Shown: positions 23,105 through 33,665, counted from the stretch's first letter. The stretch: 39,028 bases of DNA from Spirogloea muscicola (GCA_009602725.1 WELB01000015.1:48985-88012); one strand, 5' to 3'. Made by a program: numbers and translations. Notes: generated from the letters alone by a model not told the origin.

Positions 23105-24594
23105 GGAGGCGGGACGCCGTACTGCAATCGGTACTCCATTGTGGCCGTCCACTTGTAGGTATTCTTTGGTCGCAGGCAATGGTTACGTCGTCTGGGAATG
23201 ACAGCGACTGCTTAAAGAGCAGCCACTGGATCCAGCCCTGTACATATCAATCTTGACAGTGTTTAGTCCTGTAAATCTGCTGTGGAGCACTTTCACTTAG
23301 CATGCCCCAATGCTCGCGAATCTATCTTAAGATACCTAATCATGCTTTGCTTTGCGCTGCCTTGCTGGGAGGTGTGCGTGCACTTTGTGCCAAGTGGTAA
23401 TAGCCAGGGCGGCAACCGTGGGGAACTTTCAACCTCGTCATTGCTTGCATAGAGCGTACAATTTTAAGTCCACCAAGGTGTTAGTCTTGACGCTCTGCCC
23501 AAGAATAGTGGGGTTGGCGCCTCGCCCATTAGAAATTGCAGGCAGTATGTATTGAGCATTGTCGCAGGAGCTCCGCGCTTGCACCGCAGCATCAGAAGGG
23601 GCTCTGCTCAGCTAGACAAACTGTCACGAACTTTGCGGCTGGGCTAGGTGCAGGCCAAGGTCAGCAGCAAATGATGATATCATCGCTCCTACAAAAGTCA
23701 CTAGTACCAAAGCGAATGGCAAATATTTAAGCAAAGGAGATCATTTTGCCAAAAAATTTCCTCTGTTACCATGGTAGCTGCATGAGTTAAGGCTGAAGCA
23801 GGAGTAGGTACTATTATTGCATCTGGCAACCAAGTATGTGTCCCTATCTGAGCAGATTTTCCTACTGCCAGGCAGAGGGGATTGACCTCCTTTAATACTC
23901 CGCAGCCCAAGCTTGCCACAGCAAGGAGTTCCTGGCCTGTAGTATTCCAAAGAGTATACTTTTCTATGATTTTCGCTTGTGTAGCTTCCCATTCTGTAGA
24001 TCCTTTGCGTTTCTATATTGCTTTCTGTGATACAAGAAAGGATGCTATAATTATCATCTGTATTTTGTTTTTTGTAGGAGCAGTTGACAGGCACAGCTTT
24101 ACGCAATACCTGTGGGCCTTGCAACGATTGCAAGAGGGTAGTAGGCTGCTGTACTTGGTTCATTCTATTTTGGGCTGGCTTTTCCAGCCCCTATCCTCAA
24201 TGGGCGAGCCCTTTCTTTACTAGGCTGCCTCTCGCTGGTCCGAGGACGTGTATGAGCAGCTTACCAATCCGGCATGGAATCGTCAACCCGGACATAGTGT
24301 CTGTGTCCCGTCTTACATATAGCATTCACTACTTTAATAGGAGATTGTGTACCCGATTTTTAATTCTAGTCGAATATTGCAGCGACCAAGGTCTAGAAGC
24401 ACAGCAAAGATACGCTTGCTTACAAGTCTTCTCAGTCGTCTTTGAATAGATCATAAGATCATAATATCTTCGGCCAGTGCCATTCAACTGGCGGCAACCA
24501 TATTTAGTTGTCTTTGTAAGCAACGCTTGGTACGCGGGCAGATGGCATTCAGGTCGGCCTGCAGCTCAGATCAGCCTGCTGCCGCCCGGCCGCC
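23105..24594. other. Intergenic region CNOT1 to methyltransferase
   Basis: About 1.5 kb with no recognisable nuclear gene. The first few hundred bases are probably the CNOT1 3' UTR. The middle carries the nad5-like insert listed separately and is visibly more AT-rich than its surroundings. Open frames on both strands at 23700-24450 (up to 140 codons) fall in this AT-rich block and are not recognised. Confidence 0.5.
23656..23880 (-). pseudogene. nad5: Mitochondrial nad5 fragment in nuclear DNA (NUMT)
   Basis: On the minus strand, about 23872-23755 reads [16 protein letters not shown] followed by [15 protein letters not shown], the near-invariant ND5/NuoL segment of respiratory complex I. The homology then continues one frame over (about 23763-23656): SPLLKYLP, then [19 protein letters not shown], with a TGA just before it and a frame change at a T6 run. 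Sequence upstream on the same strand (to about 24170) is similarly AT-rich but I could not match it. The frameshift, the in-frame TGA and the flanking nuclear genes indicate a dead copy of mitochondrial DNA. It is unlikely to be plastid ndhF because the SAQIG-HTWLPDA form is the mitochondrial one. Confidence 0.75.
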
Positions 24595-26329
24595 ATGCGC
24601 GGCGCCGCAGAAGCGCGCACCTGGAAAGCCGCCGCGGCCGTGCTGCTGCTGGCGTGCGCGCTGCTGGCCACCGAGCGCGCTGCCCGCTGCTCGCATTGGC
24701 AACCCCATGACCAGATTGCAGTCGCCAGTGCACAACCTGCAGGCGCGGCGGAGCCCATGTCAGCTGCCACTTTCCGCTGCCGCTGAGGATGATTGCAGTC
24801 GCTGCATGGAGCGCCGCCAGCCTGCAGCAAGCACTAGCGTGAAGCAGTGACGTGTTGCGAACGTTGATCGAGCTCAATCTCCGTCGTGCCCATGTCGTTG
24901 TGCCCAGAAGAGGCGCCTGCGCTGGCCCGCCTGGGCGGCCTGCCGAGGCGAGCCCCGCCAGATGGCTCGTGATTCCGCCCACGTACGATGCCCATGGCGG
25001 CAGCGCGACGGCGCTCGACGTCCTCGCGGGTTACCAGCAGAAGCGCGTCCAGCAGCTCCTGCGCTTCCTGGGCGCCCACGTACCCGAGCAGCAGCTGCAG
25101 CGCCTGAGCGTCATCGAGAACGGCTGTGGGTGCATCGACTCGCCACACCGTCGCCGCATGCAGGCGATCGCTAGAGCTGCTCAGAGTTGCAGTCACCTCT
25201 GACAACTTGCATGCTGCATTCTGTAAATGGCTTCATTTACTGTGAGATGAGATGTACTGCGCTGTGAGATGTACGGCAGACGCTGCCCCTGGTGGCGGAT
25301 GACAGTGTGCATAAGCGCATTCATGGTCCTTGTACCAGGCATGCAATTCTCCAGGGCTAACCCTCGACGTATTGTTAGTAGCTCATTCTTCAGGATCAGC
25401 CGATTAATTGGCTACCACATTCGCTGGTCATCTTGATTGCTTTGACTCTGCAAGTTGCAGGCGACATCACCGGCAGGGTGGGCGAGCTGATCTCCGCGTC
25501 AGTGCGTAGCTACGTGGGCGTGAACTGCCCCTTTGAGCACCACGGTCTCGAGCACCTCGCGGAGCCCAACGCACCGAATGCGCTGTATGTCAGCACTGAC
25601 TGCAGCTACCTGCCCTTCAGGGACGCCAGCTTTGACGTCGCCTTCTCAGACAATGTGCTGGAGCACGCAAACCCCGTCGAGAGCTTCATCGAGGAGACGT
25701 TCAGGGTCCTCAGGAGCGGCGGCCTTGCATACTTCGCCTGGCATCCAGTGTGGACGGGACCGTTTGGGCACCACATCCACGATGACATGGTCTATCGACG
25801 CGCTCGCAGGCTGAATGTAACCAGCTTGTGAGCAGTATTAGGCCTTCAGACTGCCCCGTCCTGCCTGCAACCAGGCTGTCTTGTAGTGTCCCCGAGTAAG
25901 ACGCGTCCTCATCCGCTTACCCATGTGCTTGCTTTGTGTCATAGGTACACAAACAACGGGTCTTTCATTCCGCCATGGGGCCATCTGCTGCACAGCAGCG
26001 GCGATCTGCGGACCATCCTGCTCAGCCGCCCGGGGATGGGTCCTCCATCGCTTGTTGACGGCCTTCTGGACTTCATCTACAACAACCGTAACCTCAATCG
26101 TGCCCCACTGAGGCGCATCCAGCAGGCTCTGCAGCGGCTCGGCTGGGCACATGTCTTCAATGAGACAAATGGCTGCATACCTGACCAAGCCGACAACGAC
26201 GAGCACAACCCCAATCATGTGGCTAGCCCCAAGCTCAGCTTTGCAGACCAGCAGCGGCTTGAGAAACTGTACCCCATGGAGACGCGCTTTGACCTGGGGC
26301 CGTGCATATTTGCGGCAATGAAGCGGTAG
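24595..26329 (+). CDS. Membrane-anchored SAM-dependent methyltransferase-like protein
   Basis: Best model is four exons: 24595-24758, 24848-25125, 25461-25827, 25945-26329 (TAG), all in phase, 397 residues. Exons 3 and 4 are firm; the 24759-24847 intron is inferred. Residues about 12-32 (KAAAAVLLLACALLATERAA) form a signal peptide or type II anchor, suggesting a secretory-pathway location. A class I methyltransferase (Methyltransf_11-like) core follows: motif I region VIENGCDITGRVGELI, VGVN, DCSYLPFRDASFDVAFSDNV, LEHANPVESFIEE, FRVLRSGGLAYFAWHPVW. The C-terminal part (PPWGHLLHSS and beyond) resembles the tail found in sugar- or lipid-linked methyltransferases, but substrate cannot be told. 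Motif I departs from the usual GCGxG because splicing replaces the second glycine. Seen: the motifs. Inferred: family and topology. Confidence 0.75.
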
Positions 26330-26701
26330 CCACTCTGCTCAGGATCTCAACGTCCACCGTTACATTGACACAATTCACTTGCATTTCTGGGAAAAGGGCT
26401 CATCGCAGGCCAGCAAGGCTGTCATGTCAGTAGCTGTACATCCAACAGCATCCCTCAAGTTGTTGGTCAGTAAGTCACGACGTACCATCTACTCGGCCTC
26501 ACAACTTGAAGCTTGAGGAGACCAGGGCTGGCATGTGCCTGCTCAGTGTCATTCATCATGACACCTCGTCGAGCTAAACGGCGGAGGACAAAGTGGGAGG
26601 GTGCTCCGACTAGAACGCCAAGGAGCAACAGACAAGGTGGAGGCAGAAGCTAATTTGTCTTCCCATAGCTTAGTGCAGCAAGGCTTTGCAGATGCAAGCC
26701 C
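26330..26701. other. Convergent spacer, methyltransferase / PDI 3' ends
   Basis: About 370 bp between a plus-strand TAG and the PDI stop codon. It is expected to be 3' UTR of both genes. No repeat, RNA gene or conserved frame seen. Confidence 0.5.
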
Positions 26702-29700
26702 TCAGAGCTCATCCTTGGGGGCCTCCGCATGCGACTCCACCTCGGCCTTAATGGAGGCCTCAGCGGCCTCGGCAGCATCTGTCTGTGCTTCTGAGGAAGA
26801 ATCGGTTGCAGAGGCAGCGGCTGCAGGCGCAGCACCTGCTTTGGAACTCCTCTTCGCCTCGACGTACTTGATGAGGTCCTCCAGCGTGCGGTTGCCGTCA
26901 TACGGGCTCACCTTGCCGTCCGCCGAGTAGAAGAAGAGCGTGGGGAAGCCCTTGACCTTGAAAAGCGAGCTGGGCACGTCGTTGGCGGTCGCATCCTGCA
27001 CATTGACGAGGCTTGACTCAGTGCATAAGTGTATCCTTGCAATTTCTATCAGCACAGTCCTGGGAGATCAAAGTCTCACAAACTTCCCACGAAGTCGCTA
27101 ATAATTAGCTCTCTTAGAATCTTAGCAGTAGATAAGAGCACTAGAGGCCAGCTCCTGGTGGTCTTACCAGGATGCTCTTTGTTGCACCTGCTCACAGTGA
27201 AGCCTTGTCGATGACAAATCATGTTCAAGTTTGACTAGCACGTCCTCAAGATAAGCAACGAGGAAAAAGTCTTACCAGCTTAGCAATGATGATCTCATCA
27301 TCGTCCTCATAGTGGTCACCAAGCTCCTCGTAGATTGGCGCCAGCGTCTTGCAGTGCCCGCACCAGGGCGCGTAGAACTCTATCAAGACTGCAGACCAAC
27401 CGGCAGTAGCCCAAGTGCTTCAGACAAGGTATAAACGATTTCTGAGAGGTATGCATTCTGCAGTCTAGCATCACAGAATCTTCTCATGACCACATTGTGA
27501 AAAAATTTCATAGGGCTCTCTACTTCGGAGACCTGGCCAATGGCCCCAGCATCAAGCCCAGCACTCGAGAAACCACCAATGGACTCACTGTCGAGACTGC
27601 TGACAATAATGTGAAGGGATGATAGACTTTGATGCTAAGAAGCTCTCGAGGAAAGTGCAAGCTCCCAGACCAGCAGGATGCAGTTCACATGAGAGAGTGA
27701 GCAAACATCTACAAGCTTGATAGCTAACCCACCATTCTTGCCAGAATTGAAAACAATGTCGTCAAAATTCTTAGCCACCAGGACAGTCACGGACTCATCA
27801 TTCTTTGCTGGAATGTCCTCAGACTTGATATGCGCTGTGAGCTTGCCAGCCTGTACAAGCAATTTGCTGAGAATATCAACATCGGCTAGAAGAGAGAGGT
27901 CTTGCAGGATTGGAGAGTGGTCTGCGACACAGCACCTCCTTCTTGGTCAATGGTTCAGTGCTTCATACAATAAAAGCAATGAGGTCAGGTGAGCACTATG
28001 CTTCTGACCTTGAAGTCATCAATGAATGTGGTGATCTTGTCGGCAGACGTCTTTTCCAGGAAGTACTTCTTGTCCTCCTTCGTGTCGTGGATGATGACAA
28101 TGGGGAGGGAGGTCGTGGTGACGCCGAAATACTGCAACAAAACAGTCCACTAGCAGAGTTGGCAAAAGAGCACACTGGACACGGTTGTAGACGTGCCCAT
28201 GAAGGTCATGAGTGTGCTCATCGGCAATGCTAAGCTGTATGAAGGCTGTCCATCACCAATATCAGTGAATACGACGACGTTAGATGATCATTCGTGACAG
28301 ACACAAGGCACAGCTTTTGAAAGAGCGGCAGCCACAGCTATCTGGCCTGCAGCTACAAGGCAAAAAATCAGGATAATGCCATGTCTTTAGTACGTTCAAC
28401 AAGGAGTTCAAGGGTACAAGGTAGATCCGGTGCATGGACTACCTTGAGAGCTTGATCATTCTCGGCACCATCTCCATAGATGAACTTGACGTCGTCTGCT
28501 TTTGAGGAAGCTACCTTTAGGAACTCCTCTTTGAATGCAGAAGCAGTGTCACTCTTGTAGTCCCAGAAGCCAAGCACCTGAGCAGGTCAGGTCATGGATC
28601 AGACCTTGCAGTGATGAATGTACACAGTCGTAAGACTGGGAAAGTTCAGGATGCATGTTGCTGCTACAGGCATTCTTTGTACTTGAGCCTCTGTGAGTGA
28701 CTTGACCTGCTTGTGCACTCCAGGGCTAATTATTGTGTTGGCAAATATTTCTTCATATTCAGTTGTTGAAGACCTTGGGAAGCAGCAGGGTAAGATGAAA
28801 GAAAAGGGTACAGCGACAAGTGAGCTGCCACGTTCAAGCTTAAAATGGAAAGGTGGCTAGGAGCAAGTGCGACAGACCTTGGGCGCCTCACTCTGGAAGA
28901 CCTTGGAGATGACCTGCCTCATCGCTGGGTCCTTGCTCATCTCCACAGCAGAGGGTACACTCTTCACGTCCAAGAACTGCTTCAACTTCTCGAGGTCAAA
29001 GTCCTGGGGGCCAGATGCACAATACACACACAAGACCCAGCAAGTAAATATCAAGGCAAGGCACACGTGCACGTGGTGCCGCAGCCTCAACATGATGACA
29101 TGCGAGAAGCCACTTCCGGTACTCGACAGGAAAGATGTATACTCTTGATGAATCTCTTTAGGGAGGTTCAAGCTCACAGCAAAGTCGTTGAAGCCCTCAT
29201 CAAAGTCCTTGAAGAGGCGGACAGCAGGGGCTGCCAAGGGCGTGCCCTTGTCTGGCACCAAGGCACCATCAGTGGTGTGCCCAAAGACCATCTCACTCCG
29301 GAGGTTCTCAGCCACAACCTCAAATCGCTTGAACTCTGGTTCATCGAGGCTCTTGAAAACGCCAACCTGCGCAAGCAGCATGCACTTGCATGCAGTGTTC
29401 AGATTGTTTCAAATGAGGTCAACAGAGCTGAGGTGAGGAACCAAAAGGCCTTGGTTGCAAGCAGGTATTGACTTGTGCCAAGCACAGCCATCTCTCATGT
29501 ACGTATTAGTGCAGTCAATTCTTTCTACTGCTTTATTTTCATTGTCCCTGACAGGCTGCTCAAGTAGCTCTATGGCCCTACGGCTCCCGTACTCCTCACC
29601 ACTGCAACATGGTTTTTGAGGAGTGCATCCATCTCCTCAGAGGTCTTGATCTCCTTGGATGCTGGGCCTGCCATCTTCTTCACGTAATCCACAATGCCTG

Positions 29701-30739
29701 CAGAGTCGCGGGGCCCCTGGTAATCTTGCACAATTCCTCCTTTGCGGAAGATCTTCATGGTGGGGAAGCCCTTGACATCGTACTTGGAGGCCAACTCCTT
29801 GTTGCTCGCTTCGTCTGCGTCGACCTTGGCCAGATGAAGTGGAGGGTCTTCCTTGGCCAGGATTTGGGCGGCTACTTCGTACTGCACCAGGCAGGCAACG
29901 TGTCATGTCCCTAGCCGTGCATGACATAAATTGCTGACAACAGGTGCCACATGCAAAGGCACTATATCTGTGTCTGACCGACACCCATTGCAAGGGCACG
30001 ACAAGGAGGTGCCAGCGTGCATCGCATATCCCAGGCAACGTAGAGAGTAGGCCAGCATAGCTTGACTGCTTCTACATGTTCCAGCGTCACCAACTTGCAT
30101 GTGCCAACACCCGTCTGCTTTCTGCTACAAAGGTGATTGGCAATTAAAGAGGCAATGACGCTGGCGGTATGGCGGTCACCTCTGGAGCCAGCTTCTTACA
30201 ATGGCCGCACCTGCATTGTCACAAAAACATCCGTTCGGCACCGAAGTGAGGGAGTGAGCCAGGTGGCATACTTGAGCGAACAAGTCCACTGCATGTGCAA
30301 GGGACAGCGTGCATTCCCAAAAACGGACGTCTTCACTGTCTGCCGTAGTACTTCCAGCTGTCTGACATGCTACAGGAGGTGATTATGCCTTGAACGGAAA
30401 ATTAAGTAGCTGAGCTGCAGCTTAGAAGAGGTGCAGCACGAAATATGGCAGAAGAATGGCATGTGACCAAGCTGGCCACCAAGACGCTGGCAGCTTAGCC
30501 CGCATGACGCCATTGTAGACGACGCGAAGTGCACTCGACGTAAGACTAGATAGAGCCCCAGGTGCAGTCAGAGCGCCGTACCAAGGGGCGTAGAATTCCA
30601 CGAGGAGCATGTCGTGCTTGGCAATCTCCTTGTCGAAGTTCTTGGAGGTGAGCGTGATGACGGAGTCGCCGGCGGCGAGCCCCGCCGCCGCGGGCACGGC
30701 CGCCGCCAGCAGCAGCGCGAGCGCCGCGAGCGCCGCGCT
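26702..30739 (-). CDS. PDI: Protein disulfide isomerase, a-b-b'-a' type with KDEL (start codon missing)
   Basis: Ten exons on the minus strand: 30739-30582, 30210-30180, 29881-29600, 29366-29178, 29003-28878, 28577-28443, 28131-28009, 27850-27733, 27388-27276, 26995-26702 (TGA); about 522 residues, all in phase. It begins within an Ala/Leu-rich signal peptide. Domain a carries [15 protein letters not shown], assembled across the 31-nt second exon. Domains b and b' follow ([29 protein letters not shown]). Domain a' carries [19 protein letters not shown] and [17 protein letters not shown]. An Ala/Glu-rich acidic tail ends in APKDEL, the ER retrieval signal. Both CGHC sites are intact, so an oxidase/isomerase of the ER lumen is expected. 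No ATG: directly before the signal peptide the gene-sense strand is 32 A followed by N at 30773, so the first codons are lost, most likely in assembly. It lies head-to-head with AP-4 sigma. Confidence 0.95.
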
Positions 30740-30740
<1 letters not shown>

Positions 30741-30772
<32 letters not shown>

Positions 30773-30773
30773 N
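30741..30773. other. Poly-T (32) run ending in N
   Basis: Thirty-two T on the plus strand and one undetermined base, replacing the PDI start codon region. GC-rich sequence resumes at once on the other side (CGG/GGC runs at 30790-30850). A low-quality read end or gap-fill artefact is likelier than a biological poly-A insertion. Confidence 0.8.
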
Positions 30774-31105
30774 AGACTCGGCGGAGGCGAGGACGAGAGG
30801 CGGCGGCGGCAGCGGCGGCGGCGACGGCGGCGGCGGCGGCAGCGGCGGCGGGGTGTGAGGAGTGCGGCTCTGAGGCGCGGCTGGCGGGCAAGGACGGCCT
30901 GGTGTGAACGGGGGCCGGGGCGGGTACCCTTTGGGGGGGGGCATTTCCCGACGGATTTGATTACGGCCCATCTGAGGGCCACCCACCCCGCGCCCGCCCC
31001 CCGAGCGAGCTTCCAGAAGTACCTGTCGTCAGAGACTGGTTGAATCCCTCTCCCCGGGGGGGAGGGGGGGCGGCGCGCCTGGCCCGGTTAGGTGGGCACG
31101 TGGGC

Positions 31106-31113
31106 TGACGTGG
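31106..31113 (+). promoter_or_regulatory. UPRE-like TGACGTGG element
   Basis: Matches the TGACGTGR core used by ER-stress bZIP factors in plants and stands about 370 bp upstream of PDI, a typical unfolded-protein-response target. The match is short and the connection to PDI crosses the N at 30773. Confidence 0.3.
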
Positions 31114-31554
31114 CTGCCACGCCGGCATGCGCAAGCCAATGCGCGCCGCGCATTGACCCGTCGACCAATCAGCAACGCGCCAGCGCGTCACCCACCCCCC
31201 TCCTTCCCACGGTTCCGTGGCCTAATGCCACCCTCGCCGTGGGGAATTCCTGCGCTGGTAAGGGACAGGGGAGTAGTGCGCGCCATTCCGGCACACCCCC
31301 CGGAGGATCTTGAGTCCGGCTAACCTGGATAACCCGGTCCCGGGCTGTACTGGTAGCCGGCCAGCCCGGACCGCGCCGGGCCCCGCCGGCCGACCGGTCC
31401 GTCGGCTAACCTATGAAACCATGGCCCCACATCCTGGTCACGACCCCGTTAGGTTCCCGCTACTCTAACGGCGTTCGCGCTGGTTCTCACGCCCCTGCCC
31501 TAACCCTAGCCCTCACTCTGCCCGCCGCCGCCGCCGCGAGCGCCGGGCCGCGAG

Positions 31555-31577
31555 CGGCGGCGGCGGCGGCGGCGGCG
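31555..31577. repeat. (CGG)n tract abutting the AP-4 sigma ATG
   Basis: Seven CGG triplets run directly into the start codon at 31578. Confidence 0.75.
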
Positions 31578-32817
31578 ATGACGATCCGCTTCATCCTGCT
31601 GGTGAACAAGCAGGGGCAGACGCGGCTGGCGTAGTACTACGAGTACATGAGCCTGGAGGAGCGGCGCGCGCTCGAGGGCGAGATCGTGCGCAAGTGCCTC
31701 GCCCGCTCCGACCAGCAGGCGCGCCCGCCGCCGCCGCCGCCGCCGCCGCAGACGGGCTTGGGATTAGGGTTAGGTTTCAGGGGTAGGGTTTGCGGCGGCT
31801 CGGGCTTGACGGTGCGCCGGTGCGGCCGGGCCGCGCAGTGCTCGTTCGTGGAGCACCGGGCGTACAAGGTCATCTACCGCCGCTACGCCTCGCTCTTCTT
31901 CCTCGTCGGCGTCGACGGCGACGAGGTGCAGCCGCCGCCGCCGCACCGAAACCCGCCGACCCAAAAGATCGAACTCAATGCAGACGAGCGGAACCCATCG
32001 AACCCATGACCTCATACGTGCAAAGCATGCGCTCTACCCACTCGTGGTGCCGCTGTATGCTCTGTGCCTCTGAGTCTGCCACGCCCGTCCAGTTGGGCGG
32101 ACGCTGAGGGGCGGACCCATCTGCGGCTCTGAAGCGGCGGCGCTGCTGTGTGGGCTCGCTGGATGCAGAACGAGCTTGCAATTCTGGAGTTCATCCACTG
32201 CGTTGTGGAGACGATGGACCGCTACTTCGGCAACGTGGTGAGCATGCTCCCGCCGTGCCTCCTCCTCGGACTACTCTTGCCGCAGCCGACTGCGTGTATT
32301 TTGTGGCTGGCTAGGATGAGATACTCGGTCCAGCGGCCGAAGGCAAAAGGGTGGAGCTTCAGCAGCTCAGCTGACTCGACGGATCGTCCTCCATCGAGGA
32401 TATTGAGAAGCTTCGAGCTTGCCTCAGAACTGCTACTCCTTGCCGTGCTTATCTTATTTTGTATTAGCACATGCTGCTCTCACATTGAGGGTTTTATATG
32501 CCAGCCCCGCCTCTAAGTAACATAAGCTTGCGTCCTGTCAAAGTTCCAGATACAGCAGGCTTCACGGCTTCATCTATATGCCCATAGCAGCAAGCCGGAG
32601 TGCTTGCTGCTTCATGACCCAGACTTCTGCGAGTTCCAGTGCAGACAAGCTGACACTGAAGCCCTGTGCACCCATGCGGCAGTGTGAGCTGGACATCATG
32701 TTCCACCTGGAGAAGGCGCACTTCATGCTCGACGAGATGGTGATGAATGGCTGCATTGTGGAAACCAACAAGAACAACGTCCTTGCGCCAATCCAGCTCA
32801 TGGACAAGGTGTCCTGA
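31578..32817 (+). CDS. AP4S1: AP-4 complex sigma subunit with in-frame TAG
   Basis: Four exons: 31578-31718, 31839-31925, 32169-32237, 32683-32817 (TGA), in phase, 143 codons before the stop, the family's usual length. Sequence is very close to plant AP-4 sigma: [105 protein letters not shown]. It is the small chain of the AP-4 coat that sorts cargo at the trans-Golgi network. Codon 19 is TAG (31632-31634), where plant homologues have Gln, a CAG-to-TAG change. The first intron has a GC donor (31719) and is 120 nt, open and in frame. The rest shows no decay, so I favour a sequencing or assembly substitution or a very recent null allele. Confidence 0.93.
31764..31791. repeat. Degenerate telomere-type repeat in AP-4 sigma intron 1
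   Basis: TTAGGGTTAGGTTT followed by GGGTAGGGTTT: mixed TTAGGG and TTTAGGG units within the GC-AG intron. Seen directly; the origin (telomere healing, retro-insertion or chance in a G-rich intron) is unknown. Confidence 0.6.
31986..32055 (-). tRNA. tRNA-Ala(UGC)-like remnant in AP-4 sigma intron 2
   Basis: The minus strand contains GGGTAGAGCGCATGC, then anticodon loop TTTGCAC (UGC) closed by a five-base-pair stem CATGC/GTATG, then a box-B-like GGGTTCGAT. This is very close to the middle of eukaryotic tRNA-Ala. The ends are degenerate: the 5' half of the D stem is not complementary, and the T-stem 3' side is a second copy of the GGGTT stretch instead of its complement. The flanking AGCGG/CCGCT may mimic an acceptor stem. 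It is probably a dead tRNA or tRNA-derived SINE fragment, not a working gene. Confidence 0.5.
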
Positions 32818-33507
32818 GCTGGCCGCTTCCCAAGAGCTGATCGGGAAGCTGTGCGTAATGCCTGCAGCACCCTACATCTGGCAGAGGTAGCCTCCTGGTG
32901 GAGAACGCTCTGCCTGGTATCCCAGCTACAGAGCATAGCATGTTGGATGTTTCTCCTTGGCAGAGGTGATTGTGGTGTGCAAAGCATCAGAGTAGGTGCT
33001 CAGTGGTGTAGCTAGAGAAGAGGCCTGAGGATAGCATGACGGCTAAGTGTGCAGCATTGAGGGTGAGGCATGCTAGGGCTGGAAAGGCCAGCTTCCCACG
33101 AGCTCACAAAGTCGGCCTGCTGCTGCAGCGATGAGGCGATCGCCCCAGGCAAGGGGCCGGCTCACTAGATAAGCCTCCAAGACAGCAGTGTACATATGCT
33201 TACCGTCACAGCTTGCAGTCACATCCAGGCAGGGCCACGGAGATGTATGCCTCCCCTCCCAATTAGAGGGGGACCAAGCTCGCCTTGGTCTGCTACTTGC
33301 ATGCCACGGGACTTCAACACTGCCGAGGGTTCCTGTATACGTGATGCTTGGTCAGAAGACTTGTCAGCAAGCGAGGGATCTGGTGGACTCTTGCGGATTT
33401 TCTGTGCACATTGTGTCTGACTCTGGTGTGTCTTGCAAGACAGCCACTGCCCCTGCCACATGGCCCGCTCTAAATCACAGACTCCGCCGCTACTGCCTCT
33501 AGAGAAG

Positions 33508-33580
33508 ACAAGCAAGTCAGCCGGCCACATAGTCAGCGTGTCGATACAAACAAGCAAGTCAGCCGGCCACACAGTCAGCA
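33508..33580. repeat. Two 31-bp direct repeats, 42-bp period
   Basis: Copies start at 33508 and 33550, share the core AAGCAAGTCAGCCGGCCACA and differ at one base. Seen directly; no function inferred. Confidence 0.85.
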
Positions 33581-33665
33581 TATTAGGATACCGCAAGTCG
33601 AGTGGCTACAAAGACTTGTTGTATAGTCGCGAAGTGGTTCTGTTCACTCTTGTTGGTCCTGCAGT

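Larger units (their letters stand above)
30774..31577. promoter_or_regulatory. Head-to-head promoter region PDI / AP-4 sigma
   Basis: About 800 bp, GC-rich, between divergent genes (if the joint at 30773 is correct). Visible elements are a G-box CACGTG at 31097-31102; TGACGTGG at 31106-31113, the core of the plant bZIP28/bZIP60 unfolded-protein-response element; CCAAT boxes at 31136-31140 and 31165-31169; and a telo-box-like CCCTAACCCTAGCCC at about 31498-31512. CCAAT and CCACG are present but not in the order or spacing of a classical ERSE. Function is inferred from motif knowledge only. Confidence 0.4.

Noticed and set aside
24084-24230. CGPCNDCKR cysteine motif in a plus-strand frame
   Set aside because: An isolated CxxCxxC-like motif in the AT-rich spacer near the nad5 insert, without a surrounding domain; probably chance.
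30422-30986. Long minus-strand frames with a Lys run
   Set aside because: They are translations of the poly-A/N joint next to the PDI signal peptide, not real proteins.
31632-31634. Reassignment of TAG to Gln, as in some ulvophyte algae
   Set aside because: MAPKKK, CNOT1, the methyltransferase and RAD51B all end with TAG at the family-expected C-terminus, so TAG works as a stop here.
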